Assembly (NCBI GenBank): GCA_903919125.1
Contig: CAIXGS010000009.1
Coordinates: 31,002 to 95,001 of the forward strand
Direction: 5' to 3'
Length of the DNA stretch: 64,000 nucleotides
Source: an uncultured Spartobacteria bacterium
GTDB lineage: Bacteria; Verrucomicrobiota; Verrucomicrobiia; Chthoniobacterales; Chthoniobacteraceae
Part shown: positions 1 through 7,122 of the stretch, piece by piece
Layout of the letters: every line of letters begins with the position of its first letter
How positions within the stretch are numbered: position 1 is the first letter of the stretch
Notes under the pieces: generated by a model
Told to the model about the DNA's origin: nothing
Database searches by the model: none
What the model saw: the letters and a program-made list of their open reading frames with translations, nothing else
Program-made: the position numbers and the translations under genes

Positions 1-504
1 TGCTCCCCATCCACGATAGTCAAACGCGAGCACGACATACCCGCTCTGCGCAAAAATGGGAGCGATGCGCGCCTGCGTGCCATCTTTCGTGCCGCCCGTG
101 CCTGCACACAGCACGAGGGCGGGCAGCTTTTGGTCGGGCTTGCGGTTCTTTGGAAAGTACAGGTCGCCAGCCATGCGCGTGCCATCGCTCCAGATCGTCA
201 CGACGCGCTTCTCGACATCCTCCGGCAGCTCGCGGCGCGCGGTGGCTGATGCGCTCGGGGCAGTGGTGTCCTCCGCGCCTCGATTCGGCGGATTTTTTGA
301 GAAGTAATCGCGCAACTCGTCCGGCGAAGCGACGCCATCCTTGTTGGTATCGATTGCATCGAAGAGTCTCGGCATTTCTTCACGGGTGATTTTCCCGTCA
401 CCATTGCGGTCGAGGTTTTTGAGCCCGTTCGACAGCGTGTTTTCCTGCGCGACTGCGACCGCAGCTAAGCCAGCGACGATGGTGAAAGCGACGGTGGTTC
501 TCAT
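1..504 (-). CDS. Secreted EF-hand / alpha-beta hydrolase (partial)
   Basis: This gene runs off the left edge, so only its first 168 codons are visible. It begins with a short signal peptide (MRTTVAFTIVAGLAAVAVA), followed by two calcium-binding EF-hand loops, DRNGDGKITREE and DTNKDGVASPDE. It then enters an alpha/beta-hydrolase fold of the dienelactone hydrolase / acetyl-xylan-esterase type, with the strand LPALVLCAGTGGTKDG and later VLAFDYRGWG. The catalytic nucleophile lies outside the window. The start codon overlaps the upstream stop codon (ATGA at 504-501), which suggests translational coupling, and makes it the last visible gene of the sigma-factor operon. It is probably a periplasmic esterase or hydrolase; the substrate is unknown. 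Confidence 0.75.
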   Translation of the reverse strand, partial: MRTTVAFTIVAGLAAVAVAQENTLSNGLKNLDRNGDGKITREEMPRLFDAIDTNKDGVASPDELRDYFSKNPPNRGAEDTTAPSASATARRELPEDVEKRVVTIWSDGTRMAGDLYFPKNRKPDQKLPALVLCAGTGGTKDGTQARIAPIFAQSGYVVLAFDYRGWGA

Positions 505-881
505 GGGTTGGGTTGTTTCCAGCGCGCGCGGCGTTCTTGGTTCAGTTTGCCGTATTCCTCCCGCTGAGCGGGGGTAAGGTTACGGTAGATTTCGGTGCCC
601 TTTTTCACGAAGAGGTCGCGGACTTTCTTCGCTGTTTCCTCACGGATCACACGCATGTCTGACGCGAGCACGTCATATTGCCCGCGCAGAGTGTCCTGCT
701 GCTCCGGCGTGAGGTTCAGCCGTTGGACGTCTTCGGCAAAGCGCCGCTCCAGCCAAGCTTGCTCAGACCAGGCACGCTGGGCCGGGCGCGGGGGTTGCGT
801 GGTTTTTGTGAGGCCAACTCCCGAGGCAGCTCCCAACACGAACAGGGCCAGCAGGCAGATGATGATCTTTGTGTTTTTCAT
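501..881 (-). CDS. Spy/CpxP-like periplasmic stress protein
   Basis: A 126-residue protein with an N-terminal signal or anchor segment (MKNTKIIICLLALFVLGAAS) followed by a long, charged, all-helical region. Two LTxxQ-type motifs, LTPEQQDTL and LTPAQREEY, flank the helical core. These are the hallmark of the Spy/CpxP/ZraP family of periplasmic chaperones and metal or envelope-stress sensors. A longer reading frame extends upstream to about 1028, but the ATG at 881 gives a clean signal peptide and overlaps the previous gene's stop (ATGA). Genes are coupled on both sides. Its place behind a sigma factor suggests an envelope-stress regulon; the ligand is unknown. Confidence 0.7.
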   Translation of the reverse strand: MKNTKIIICLLALFVLGAASGVGLTKTTQPPRPAQRAWSEQAWLERRFAEDVQRLNLTPEQQDTLRGQYDVLASDMRVIREETAKKVRDLFVKKGTEIYRNLTPAQREEYGKLNQERRARWKQPNP

Positions 882-1168
882 TGCTCGATAGCGGTTTGAA
901 TGAAGGCCTGGGCCACTTGGAAGTCCTCCGCCACCGATGACTCGTGCGGCATCAATGAGGGAACTAAAAAGCATAGAAGTGCGGCTAAAGCGCCGATGGG
1001 CAGCGCGCCTAGGGCAAGCCGCTCCCAAGGACTTTCCGGCAGCGCTTCGTTCACGCGGGCAATCACGCGCGTCGTGAATCCATAGCTTAAATCTGCTGGG
1101 GGCGGTTCGGGGCGAGCCGAGCGGGCGAGCCCGAAAAGCCTTTGGAGGGGATCAGAGTTCCGTTTCAT
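878..1168 (-). CDS. Small single-span membrane protein, possible anti-sigma factor
   Basis: 96 residues: a polar, proline-rich N-terminal half, one hydrophobic span at about residues 50-70 (LALGALPIGALAALLCFLV), and a short C-terminal tail. It sits 41 bp downstream of the ECF sigma gene and overlaps the next gene by the ATGA motif. Position, size and one-span topology fit an anti-sigma or sigma-modulating protein, as is common beside ECF sigma genes. I do not see the zinc-binding HxxxCxxC motif of ZAS-type anti-sigma factors, so the role is inferred from context only. Confidence 0.5.
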   Translation of the reverse strand: MKRNSDPLQRLFGLARSARPEPPPADLSYGFTTRVIARVNEALPESPWERLALGALPIGALAALLCFLVPSLMPHESSVAEDFQVAQAFIQTAIEQ

Positions 1169-1209
1169 AGGTTCTCTTAACCCGCAGCCGTCCTCTGGTT
1201 ACACTCGGA

Positions 1210-1785
1210 CTAAAGTTTTTCTTCTCCGAGAGTCTTTAGCGCCTTTTTCATTTTTGCCCGCGCACGAAAGGCACGCACCTTCACCAAGGTCGCATTCCAA
1301 CCGGTCAGAGCCGCGATTTCTTCCACAGACTTTTCTTCGAGGTGCAGTAGTGTGAGAATCATCCGCTCCCGGGGCGGCAGTACATCCAGTAGCTTTGCCA
1401 AAAGTTCGCGAGCGTCTTGGGCTTGTGAGGAATCGGCCTCAGGTTCATGGGCCAGCGATGCAACGACCGCCTGTTCGCCCTCGCTCAGGTCCGCCCACCG
1501 CCATTCCGGTCGCCGTGCGCGTGCCCGAAGCGCCTTGAGGCATACATTCAAGGCCAGCCTCGAAACCCAATTTTCCAAAGGGAGCGCTGGATCGTATCGG
1601 GCTAGAGTACGGAAGAACTGCACAAATACCTCTTGCTCGAGATCCTCTGCGTCCATTCCGCGTGGGAGATGATTCTGTACGATGCGGGAGATTTGCGGGT
1701 GCAAAGCTTCGATGAGTCGGCAGGCGGCATCTTGGTCGCGGCTTGCGACCCATGCTGAAACTAGCGCACGCGACGGATCAGTCAT
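1210..1785 (-). CDS. ECF-type RNA polymerase sigma factor
   Basis: 191 residues with the two-domain layout of extracytoplasmic-function sigma factors. Region 2 includes DAEDLEQEVFVQFFRTLARYD (given here in two parts, DAEDLEQEVFVQ and FFRTLARYD) with the DxEDLxQEVF signature. Region 4 includes LPPRERMILTLLHLEEKSVE followed by EIAALTGWNATLVKVRAFRA, a typical sigma-70 region 4 helix-turn-helix that binds the -35 element. It is the first gene of a minus-strand operon with a small membrane protein, a Spy-like protein and a secreted hydrolase. It is divergent from the histidine kinase at 1913, the two sharing a 127-bp intergenic region. It probably directs transcription of its own operon in response to an envelope signal. 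Confidence 0.9.
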   Translation of the reverse strand: MTDPSRALVSAWVASRDQDAACRLIEALHPQISRIVQNHLPRGMDAEDLEQEVFVQFFRTLARYDPALPLENWVSRLALNVCLKALRARARRPEWRWADLSEGEQAVVASLAHEPEADSSQAQDARELLAKLLDVLPPRERMILTLLHLEEKSVEEIAALTGWNATLVKVRAFRARAKMKKALKTLGEEKL

Positions 1786-1912
1786 TCGTTTAGCAGTGGT
1801 ACGTAAGAAGCATGGACCCTTTACATCTCGGAGATCGCTTTATTCTGTTTGAGACCCTCGTGAGGAGATACTCGTCCAGAGTAGTCGCCAGATTATCACG
1901 CCCCACAAGGAT

Positions 1913-3634
1913 ATGCCTTCGCTTTTCTTCCATCAGCTCCGAAGCGCCTGCGTATCTCTGTCTTTATTGGTTGCAGGTCGGAGTGCATGGGCGCAGTCCC
2001 CACAAGACGCTCCCGCCAAAGCGCTCGAGGTGAAGCTCGTTTCCCTTGAAGTGAATGACACCCCTCTCGCCGCGAACACTTGGCGTGAAGCAACACAGGC
2101 CAACGCTGCGCCCTTACGCTTTTCCTCCGTCCGTTCGATGCGTGTTCATTTCAAGGAATCCTCCTCCGAAAACGGCTCGTCTCCAAAACTCCAATACTTC
2201 CTTTCAGGCTATGACACTCAATGGCACGCCCTCAGGGCCCACGCCCAACTCACCGTCCGTTTTTTAGATAAAGACGGAGCCATTATTGGCACGGAGGATC
2301 TAAACGCCAGGGGGGAAAGCGCTGGGTGGATGGGAACGATTGCCAACTCAGAGTTCTCCGCGCGTTCAGCCACGCTCAGCGCGCCCCCGCGAAGCAACCG
2401 GATTCAACTCATGATCATTTCCAGTGTTCCTGAAATGGTCGGCCAATACGCGCTTCGCGACATCACGCTCGCCATCGCCCGCCCAGGAGGGAGCGAGCAG
2501 TCGAAAATCGCATTATCCACCGACGAGGGGGTGGAGATGAACAGCGCGCTGGGTAATCCTCTCCAATGGGCAAGAAGCGGCACTCGCGCCCAGTTGGCCC
2601 AAGTTGTCACGCTGCAGGAGGGAAAGCACTCGCTTGCACTCCTCGATAACACGTCGAAAACGTTTGGCACATGGATTTTAAAGCCGCCGCATTGTCCGGA
2701 AGTTCGTGAAGGCGAGGAAGTCGTTCTCACTTGGAGCGAATGCTTCAGCTTGGGAAGGGGAGGGGACGGAACGGCATTCTACGAAAACCTTCCCTCGGGA
2801 AACTACAAGCTGCTTGTCGCAGGACAGACCATGGAGGGCCGCAGTATCCTGGAAAGTAGCGTTTTGGCGTTTAGCATTCCCTCGCCATTTTGGGAGCGCC
2901 CTATGATTTGGATCATTGCGGGAGCCGCCTCCACGGGGTGCGCCTTCGGCCTCACAAAAGTCACGGCGAAGCGTCGAATGCAACGCCATTTTGCCGAGCT
3001 CGAACGTCGGCACCTTGTGGAAAAAGAGCGCTCGCGAATTGCCCGCGATATCCACGACGAACTGGGCGCCAGCCTCGCCGCTATCGCGTTGATCAGCACC
3101 CGCGCGCAGCAAAAACTCGGAGCCAATTCTGAGGCCGCCGAACCGTTATACGAGATTGCAAAACGCGCCAAACAAACCGCCCGCCAACTCGCCGAGATTG
3201 TCTGGGCCGTGAACCCCGCCCGCGATTCCGTGGAGAATCTCGTCGATTTTGTCTGCCAATTTGCCCAGGAACATCTTGAACTCGCGAACATCCGATTTCG
3301 CACCGAAATTCCTGTGGAGCTTCCCGAACTTGCGCTTTCCTCCAACGCAAGACACGAGGCGTTTCTTGCGGCAAAGGAACTCGTGCATAACGCGGTACGA
3401 CACGGCAAACCAACGCTGGTGTTTTTGAAAATCGAGTGTTCTCCCGGATGGCTCACCGTTATAATCGAAGACGACGGCTGCGGCTTTATTCCCTCTAGGG
3501 ACCATACGCACGGCGGGCTTGCCAACGTGGCTGAACGCATGAAAAAAATCGGAGGCGAGTTTGTTGCTCAGTCCGTTCCGTCTCAGGGAAGTCGAATGCA
3601 ACTGCGTATCCCGCTCAGCACTACCCATGGTTGA
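1913..3634 (+). CDS. NarL/DesK-type sensor histidine kinase
   Basis: 573 residues. A signal peptide (to about residue 27) is followed by a large periplasmic region containing LQYFLSGYDTQWHALR, which resembles the Y_Y_Y sensor element of two-component receptors. A transmembrane segment lies at about 330-347 (MIWIIAGAASTGCAFGLT). The cytoplasmic part has a HisKA_3 dimerisation box, RIARDIHDELGASLAA, with phospho-acceptor His381. The HATPase domain has the N box AAKELVHNAVRHG, G1 box IEDDGCGF and GGLANVAERM. The response regulator follows immediately, so the two form a pair. There are no blades of a beta-propeller upstream of Y_Y_Y, unlike many Verrucomicrobial kinases of this type. The signal sensed is unknown. 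Confidence 0.88.
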   Translation: MPSLFFHQLRSACVSLSLLVAGRSAWAQSPQDAPAKALEVKLVSLEVNDTPLAANTWREATQANAAPLRFSSVRSMRVHFKESSSENGSSPKLQYFLSGYDTQWHALRAHAQLTVRFLDKDGAIIGTEDLNARGESAGWMGTIANSEFSARSATLSAPPRSNRIQLMIISSVPEMVGQYALRDITLAIARPGGSEQSKIALSTDEGVEMNSALGNPLQWARSGTRAQLAQVVTLQEGKHSLALLDNTSKTFGTWILKPPHCPEVREGEEVVLTWSECFSLGRGGDGTAFYENLPSGNYKLLVAGQTMEGRSILESSVLAFSIPSPFWERPMIWIIAGAASTGCAFGLTKVTAKRRMQRHFAELERRHLVEKERSRIARDIHDELGASLAAIALISTRAQQKLGANSEAAEPLYEIAKRAKQTARQLAEIVWAVNPARDSVENLVDFVCQFAQEHLELANIRFRTEIPVELPELALSSNARHEAFLAAKELVHNAVRHGKPTLVFLKIECSPGWLTVIIEDDGCGFIPSRDHTHGGLANVAERMKKIGGEFVAQSVPSQGSRMQLRIPLSTTHG

Positions 3635-3641
3635 ACACAAT

Positions 3642-4322
3642 ATGTCTGATGTTCCTTCCTCCATCGTTGTGGCGATTGTGGAAGATGATGCGGAGCTCCG
3701 AAAGAGCCTGCATGCCATCGTCTCCTCGGCCCCTGATCTCCGTTGCGTAGGGACTTTTGGTTCGGCGGAAGAAGCTTGGGACTCGCTGCCAGAGAAGCTC
3801 CCCGCCGTCGTTTTGATGGACATCAACCTCCCCAAAGCAAATGGCATTGCGTGTGTCGCACGCCTTTCCGGCATTTTACCCAACACCCATTTTTTAATGC
3901 TCACGGTGTACGATGATTCCGAAGCAATTTTTGATTCTCTCGCGGCGGGAGCGAACGGCTATTTAAGAAAGCCGATGGAGCCTGCGGAACTGCTGGAAGC
4001 CATCCGCGACGTGCACCGGGGCGGGGCACCGATGAGTAGCAGCATTGCGAGGCGGGTCATTCAGGCGTTCCGCAAACCTTCAGCGCCGCCGGTGTCCGAC
4101 CATTCCAGACGTGTCTCGGTGCTTGAAAAACTGGCGCCTCGCGAGCGAGAAATACTCGAACTCCTTGCCGAAGGGTATTTGCAGAAGGAGATCGCGGCTC
4201 AATTGGGAATCAGTTTCTCGACGGTCCGAACGCTCACCGGCCGGATCTACGAGAAACTTCATGTGCATTCACGGGCACAGGCAGTTGCCAAATATCTCGG
4301 TGCCGCGGCTCCCTCGCCCTGA
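3642..4322 (+). CDS. LuxR/NarL-family response regulator
   Basis: 226 residues from the ATG at 3642. An in-frame ATG at 3627 would overlap the kinase gene by 8 bp and add five residues, and I cannot exclude it. The receiver domain shows the acidic pair in VEDDAEL, the phospho-acceptor Asp60 in VVLMDINLPKANG, and the conserved Lys in YLRKPMEP. The C-terminal GerE/LuxR helix-turn-helix is APREREILELLAEGYLQKE followed by IAAQLGISFSTVRTLTGRIY. It is the cognate regulator of the histidine kinase just upstream. Its targets are not visible; the divergent sigma operon is a possible one. Confidence 0.92.
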   Translation: MSDVPSSIVVAIVEDDAELRKSLHAIVSSAPDLRCVGTFGSAEEAWDSLPEKLPAVVLMDINLPKANGIACVARLSGILPNTHFLMLTVYDDSEAIFDSLAAGANGYLRKPMEPAELLEAIRDVHRGGAPMSSSIARRVIQAFRKPSAPPVSDHSRRVSVLEKLAPREREILELLAEGYLQKEIAAQLGISFSTVRTLTGRIYEKLHVHSRAQAVAKYLGAAAPSP

Positions 4323-4352
4323 GCTTGCTGCGAGTGCCGCGCCCCAAACATC

Positions 4353-4372
4353 TTGGGCAGAATCTTGCCCAA
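4353..4372. terminator. Stem-loop after the response regulator
   Basis: TTGGGCA at 4353-4359 and TGCCCAA at 4366-4372 form a perfect 7-bp stem with a 6-base loop, 30 bp downstream of the regulator's stop codon. There is no following T-tract, so intrinsic termination is uncertain. Confidence 0.3.
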
Positions 4373-4400
4373 TCCTTGTGAACAAATCTGTGGAGAGAGC

Positions 4401-4423
4401 AAGTGTCTGTCCCCATTGCGCCC
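4401..4423. repeat. Short dispersed repeat, copy 1 (AGTGTCTGTCCCC family)
   Basis: First of three copies of a repeat reading AAGTGTCTGTCCCCATTGCG followed by CCC, preceded by GAGAGC. It is non-coding. The other copies lie at 4767 and 5288. Confidence 0.7.
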
Positions 4424-4557
4424 CGCCACCATTGCGCGCCCTCGCCACACGAGGGGAAGCGGTCCGCATCGCTCACCTGTTTGCAAAAGCTCCAGATCGT
4501 ACTATTGCCTCGAATCACTCATAACGACGGATCCGCGCGGTTGATGCATCTTTTTAC

Positions 4558-4741
4558 AGCCCCAACGGGGCGACCTGCGCTAGCCCCAGGCAGCGCCTGG
4601 GGAAAACGCCCCCAATGAACCGAGCCCTGTCAGGGCGCTATAAGGCCCTGTAAATTAGAGTGCCCCCTTCAGGGCTTCCGGAAGCTTGCATATTCTCCTA
4701 GGGCGTTGCCCTAGGCTATATTAGATCGCCCCGTTGGGGCT
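4558..4741. repeat. Hairpin-built inverted-repeat element A
   Basis: A 184-bp element bounded by exact 16-bp inverted repeats (AGCCCCAACGGGGCGA at 4558-4573, its complement at 4726-4741). Each end is itself a hairpin, GCCCC-3-GGGGC. Inside lie further perfect hairpins: CCCCAGGC-AGC-GCCTGGGG at 4584-4602, GCCCTG-T-CAGGGC at 4624-4636 and CCTAGGGC-GTT-GCCCTAGG at 4697-4715. The hairpins are arranged symmetrically about the centre. There is no coding capacity. It could be a MITE-like or REP-type element. Confidence 0.75.
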
Positions 4742-4766
4742 TGAGACGTCCTTTTGCGGAGGTTGG

Positions 4767-4788
4767 AAGTGTCTGTCCCCATTGCGCC
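4767..4788. repeat. Short dispersed repeat, copy 2
   Basis: AAGTGTCTGTCCCCATTGCG followed by CC, identical to copy 1 over this length. It lies between the two palindromic elements. Confidence 0.7.
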
Positions 4789-4824
4789 TCCTCGCGCCAT
4801 CGATCACGCTTTCAGGTTGGTTCC

Positions 4825-5115
4825 GATGCCGGAGGCATCAAAGTCATTAGACGGTCGGTTGAGCGAAGCGACACCACCGGATCCGATACAAAAAACGCCA
4901 CGCATCCCATAGGGATGCCAGTCCTTCCATGCTGCTGTGCCATTGTTATTTCGCGCCGACGCACAACGTGTTTCCCACACAAAGTGGCTTGTTATGCCCC
5001 TAACGCCCCGCCGCTAGCATCCCTCTGGGATGCAGGCTGTTCCGGCCTGACAAACCGGTGGTGTCGTCGCGTCGCTCCTCAACCTCCGGCTAATGGCTTT
5101 CATGCCTCCGGCATG
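4825..5115. repeat. Hairpin-built inverted-repeat element B
   Basis: A 291-bp element with long imperfect terminal inverted repeats. Its left arm (about 4826-4880) and right arm (about 5054-5113) pair over roughly 55-60 bp with some mismatches, both ending at an ACCACCGG core. Each tip is a hairpin: GATGCC-GGA-GGCATC at 4825-4839 and CATGCC-TCC-GGCATG at 5101-5115. Two similar hairpins lie inside, GCATCCC-ATA-GGGATGC at 4902-4918 and GCATCCC-TCT-GGGATGC at 5017-5033. It has the same architecture as element A but an unrelated sequence, and no coding capacity. Confidence 0.75.
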
Positions 5116-5287
5116 GCAAATCGCAGCATCCCCACGACGACTTTGGGCTCCGCGCTCCCCAAGTTATAAGGCCCCGCAACCTACTGGCCCAACTTCAACG
5201 TCCACCCGCCCGTGGAAAGTGCGGGCGCAACACCCGACTCCACCCAACCACGCGCCCGTAACAACTCGTCCAACGACGAAGGAGAGC

Positions 5288-5345
5288 AAGTGTCTGTCCC
5301 TATTTGCGCCCGCTCGCTTTTCCAGGGCCCCAAGTGCCAGACACT
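5288..5345. repeat. Short dispersed repeat, copy 3, with inverted partner
   Basis: A third copy, AAGTGTCTGTCCCTATTTGC, differs slightly from the other two and is again preceded by GAGAGC. About 40 bp later CAGACACT (5338-5345) is the exact complement of AGTGTCTG (5289-5296). This copy therefore looks like a small inverted-repeat pair. Confidence 0.6.
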
Positions 5346-5492
5346 GTTGCACGCGCTCCAACCAAAAGGAGTGCCGTACCGCGATCACTCAAAAAAGCGT
5401 CTTAACTAAGAGCCATTCGTAATTGCCTCCATGTTCCCTCCGCTCAATTTGGCCAGCGAATGTGTCCCCGTAGAAGACTTTTCCGACTCGGC

Positions 5493-5768
5493 TCATGGGC
5501 GTTCGGCGGTTGGTTGTGTTGTTGAGGTTGCAGGGGCACCGTCCGCTGAGACATTTGGTTCGATGGTCAGTTTTAGCCCAAGGCAGTCGAGCAACCGCCC
5601 TAGCACCTCAAGGGATGGGTTGCCCTTGCCGGACTCGATGTTACTGAGTGTGTGAACCGCGATCTCCGCCAAGTCTGCGAGATCCTTCTGTCGAATGCCG
5701 AGGCTATGTCGTCGTTTTCAGAGTCAGGAGGAAGCAACGACAGCCAAGTTTCGCGAGTCCATATTCAT
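5493..5768 (-). pseudogene. Broken HipB-like XRE regulator
   Basis: Reading leftward, the stretch ending in TGA at 5495-5493 encodes a clear XRE helix-turn-helix, LGIRQKDLADLAEIAVHTLS followed by NIESGKGNPSLEVLGRLLDC, as in HipB-type antitoxins. In that frame it is preceded by a stop codon. A plausible start (ATG at 5768 or 5762, MNMDSRNLA) is in a different frame and stops after about 13 codons. The N-terminus therefore seems to have been lost by one or more frameshifts. No hipA-like partner is present. Confidence 0.65.
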
Positions 5769-5778
5769 TTTAGTGAAT
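5763..5778. promoter_or_regulatory. Possible operator of the broken regulator
   Basis: ATTCATTTTAGTGAAT is an imperfect inverted repeat overlapping the old start codon of the HipB-like pseudogene. It fits a relic autoregulatory site, but the evidence is position and symmetry only. Confidence 0.25.
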
Positions 5779-5846
5779 AATGCGCACGATAAGGATGGAA
5801 ACAATGGAGAATATCGGTCGCTTTTTCACTTTAATGTATCAAGCAA

Positions 5847-5928
5847 TAATACCAAATCTTGAAGAAAACTGGTTCGTCTCAGGTGCTGAGCTCTTCGAAT
5901 CATCCATAAACCTCAAAGAGATGGTATA
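5847..5928. repeat. Dispersed repeat R, internally deleted copy
   Basis: Begins TAATACCAAATCTTGAAGAA, matching the copies at 48622 and 63862, then jumps directly to CAGGTGCTGAG, which in those copies lies about 100 bp further on. The hairpin-bearing middle is absent. The ends are weakly inverted (ATACCA at the left, TGGTAT at 5922-5927), as in a miniature inverted-repeat element. Confidence 0.65.
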
Positions 5929-6141
5929 ACTCCCAGGCTCGGCTGTGTGCGTGTAACTCTGTTGATCCAGTCGGGCCCCGAGGTAACATTGGTCTTAGAT
6001 CGCTCAAAGCGGGCAGGGGACTAGGTGCTCTGTGCGTCTATTTTAGCAGACGGTAGATATAAACCATTCTAGTGGATATGATTGAATGTGGCACATCCGG
6101 TTATGGCATCGCCGCGTGACTTATGGCAACCTCTGCGCTGA

Positions 6142-7122
6142 ATGACGTTGCGCACCTCTGATTTTGATTACCCGCTGCCTGAGGCCCTGATTGCGAGCCA
6201 TCCACCAGAGCGTCGCGAGGATGCCCGGATGCTCGTGGTGTACCGCTCCGAAGGACGCTGGGAACACCGGCGCATTGCCGATTTGCCCGAGTATATTCGA
6301 CCAGGGGATCTTGCCGTTTTCAACGATACACGCGTCATTCCGGCAAGAGTTTACAGTGATGACGGGCGCCTCGAATTGCTGTTATTGGAAGCGGAGGGGC
6401 CTGCGACTTGGCGGTGTTTGGTCAAGCCGGGTCGCAAATTGCGCGTTGGGGCGGAGTTTAAGGCGGGCGGGGTGACTGGGATTGTCCAAGAGGTTTTCCC
6501 AGATGGCGACCGGCTCATTGCCTTCGATGCGCCGCTGGATTTGCAGCGGGTGGGTGAATTGCCGCTGCCTCCGTACATGGGGCGGACCGCAGAGTTAGCG
6601 GATCGAGAACGTTACCAGACCATTTACGCCCGCGAGGAAGGTTCGGTTGCGGCGCCCACGGCGGGACTGCATTTTACTCCAGAATTAATGGCGTCAATGC
6701 CGCACGCCTTTGTCACATTGCACGTCGGCACGGGAACCTTTCGCTCGGTACTGACGGAGACATTAGAGGATCATCCGATGCACTCCGAGCGCTTTGATCT
6801 GCCGGAGGCTACCGCGCTTAAAATTAACGAAGCGCAGCGTGTGCTGGCTATCGGGACGACGACGGCTCGCGTGCTCGAGAGTTGCGCTTTGCACGGGGTG
6901 CCGCTCAAGGGGGCGGGCGGTAGGACTGATTTGTTCATCAAGCCGCCGCATACATTTCGTTGTGTTGGGGCGCTGCTCACTAATTTTCATTTACCCAAGA
7001 GCACCTTATTGGTGCTTGTCAGTGCCTTTGCTGGGCGCGAATTGACATTGGCGACCTATGCAGAGGCTGTGCGGGAGTCCTACCGTTTCTACAGCTACGG
7101 GGACTGCATGCTGGTGATCTAG
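6142..7122 (+). CDS. queA: tRNA preQ1(34) S-adenosylmethionine ribosyltransferase-isomerase
   Basis: 326 residues with the QueA signatures throughout: FDYPLPEALIASHPPERRED at the N-terminus, FNDTRVIPAR, YQTIYAREEGSVAAPTAGLH, LHVGTGTFRSV, TDLFIKPPHTFRCVGALLTN and the end YRFYSYGDCMLVI. The enzyme transfers the ribosyl part of SAM to preQ1 at position 34 of tRNA, forming epoxyqueuosine in the cytoplasm. It is slightly shorter than E. coli QueA (356) but has no missing motif. It stands alone between two gene-poor stretches; no other queuosine gene is visible in the window. Confidence 0.95.
   Translation: MTLRTSDFDYPLPEALIASHPPERREDARMLVVYRSEGRWEHRRIADLPEYIRPGDLAVFNDTRVIPARVYSDDGRLELLLLEAEGPATWRCLVKPGRKLRVGAEFKAGGVTGIVQEVFPDGDRLIAFDAPLDLQRVGELPLPPYMGRTAELADRERYQTIYAREEGSVAAPTAGLHFTPELMASMPHAFVTLHVGTGTFRSVLTETLEDHPMHSERFDLPEATALKINEAQRVLAIGTTTARVLESCALHGVPLKGAGGRTDLFIKPPHTFRCVGALLTNFHLPKSTLLVLVSAFAGRELTLATYAEAVRESYRFYSYGDCMLVI

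Larger units (their letters stand above)
4323..6141. other. Gene-poor, repeat-rich intergenic region
   Basis: About 1.8 kb without an intact gene. It contains, in order, a stem-loop, three copies of a short repeat, two composite palindromic elements, a broken HipB-like regulator and one copy of a dispersed repeat, each listed separately. The last 210 bp before queA (5930-6141) show nothing I recognise. The mixture suggests a stretch where small non-autonomous elements have accumulated. Confidence 0.7.

Noticed and set aside
2803..3540. 245-codon minus-strand frame opposite the histidine kinase
   Set aside because: Ser/Arg/Ala-rich composition typical of antisense reading; no motif.
3146..3904. 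252-codon open frame on the minus strand opposite the histidine kinase and regulator
   Set aside because: No family motif, low-complexity Ser/Arg composition, and it lies entirely over well-supported genes.
4323..5420. Possible CRISPR array in the repeat-rich region
   Set aside because: The repeats are few, unevenly spaced, mostly inverted and of different sequence; no cas gene is present.
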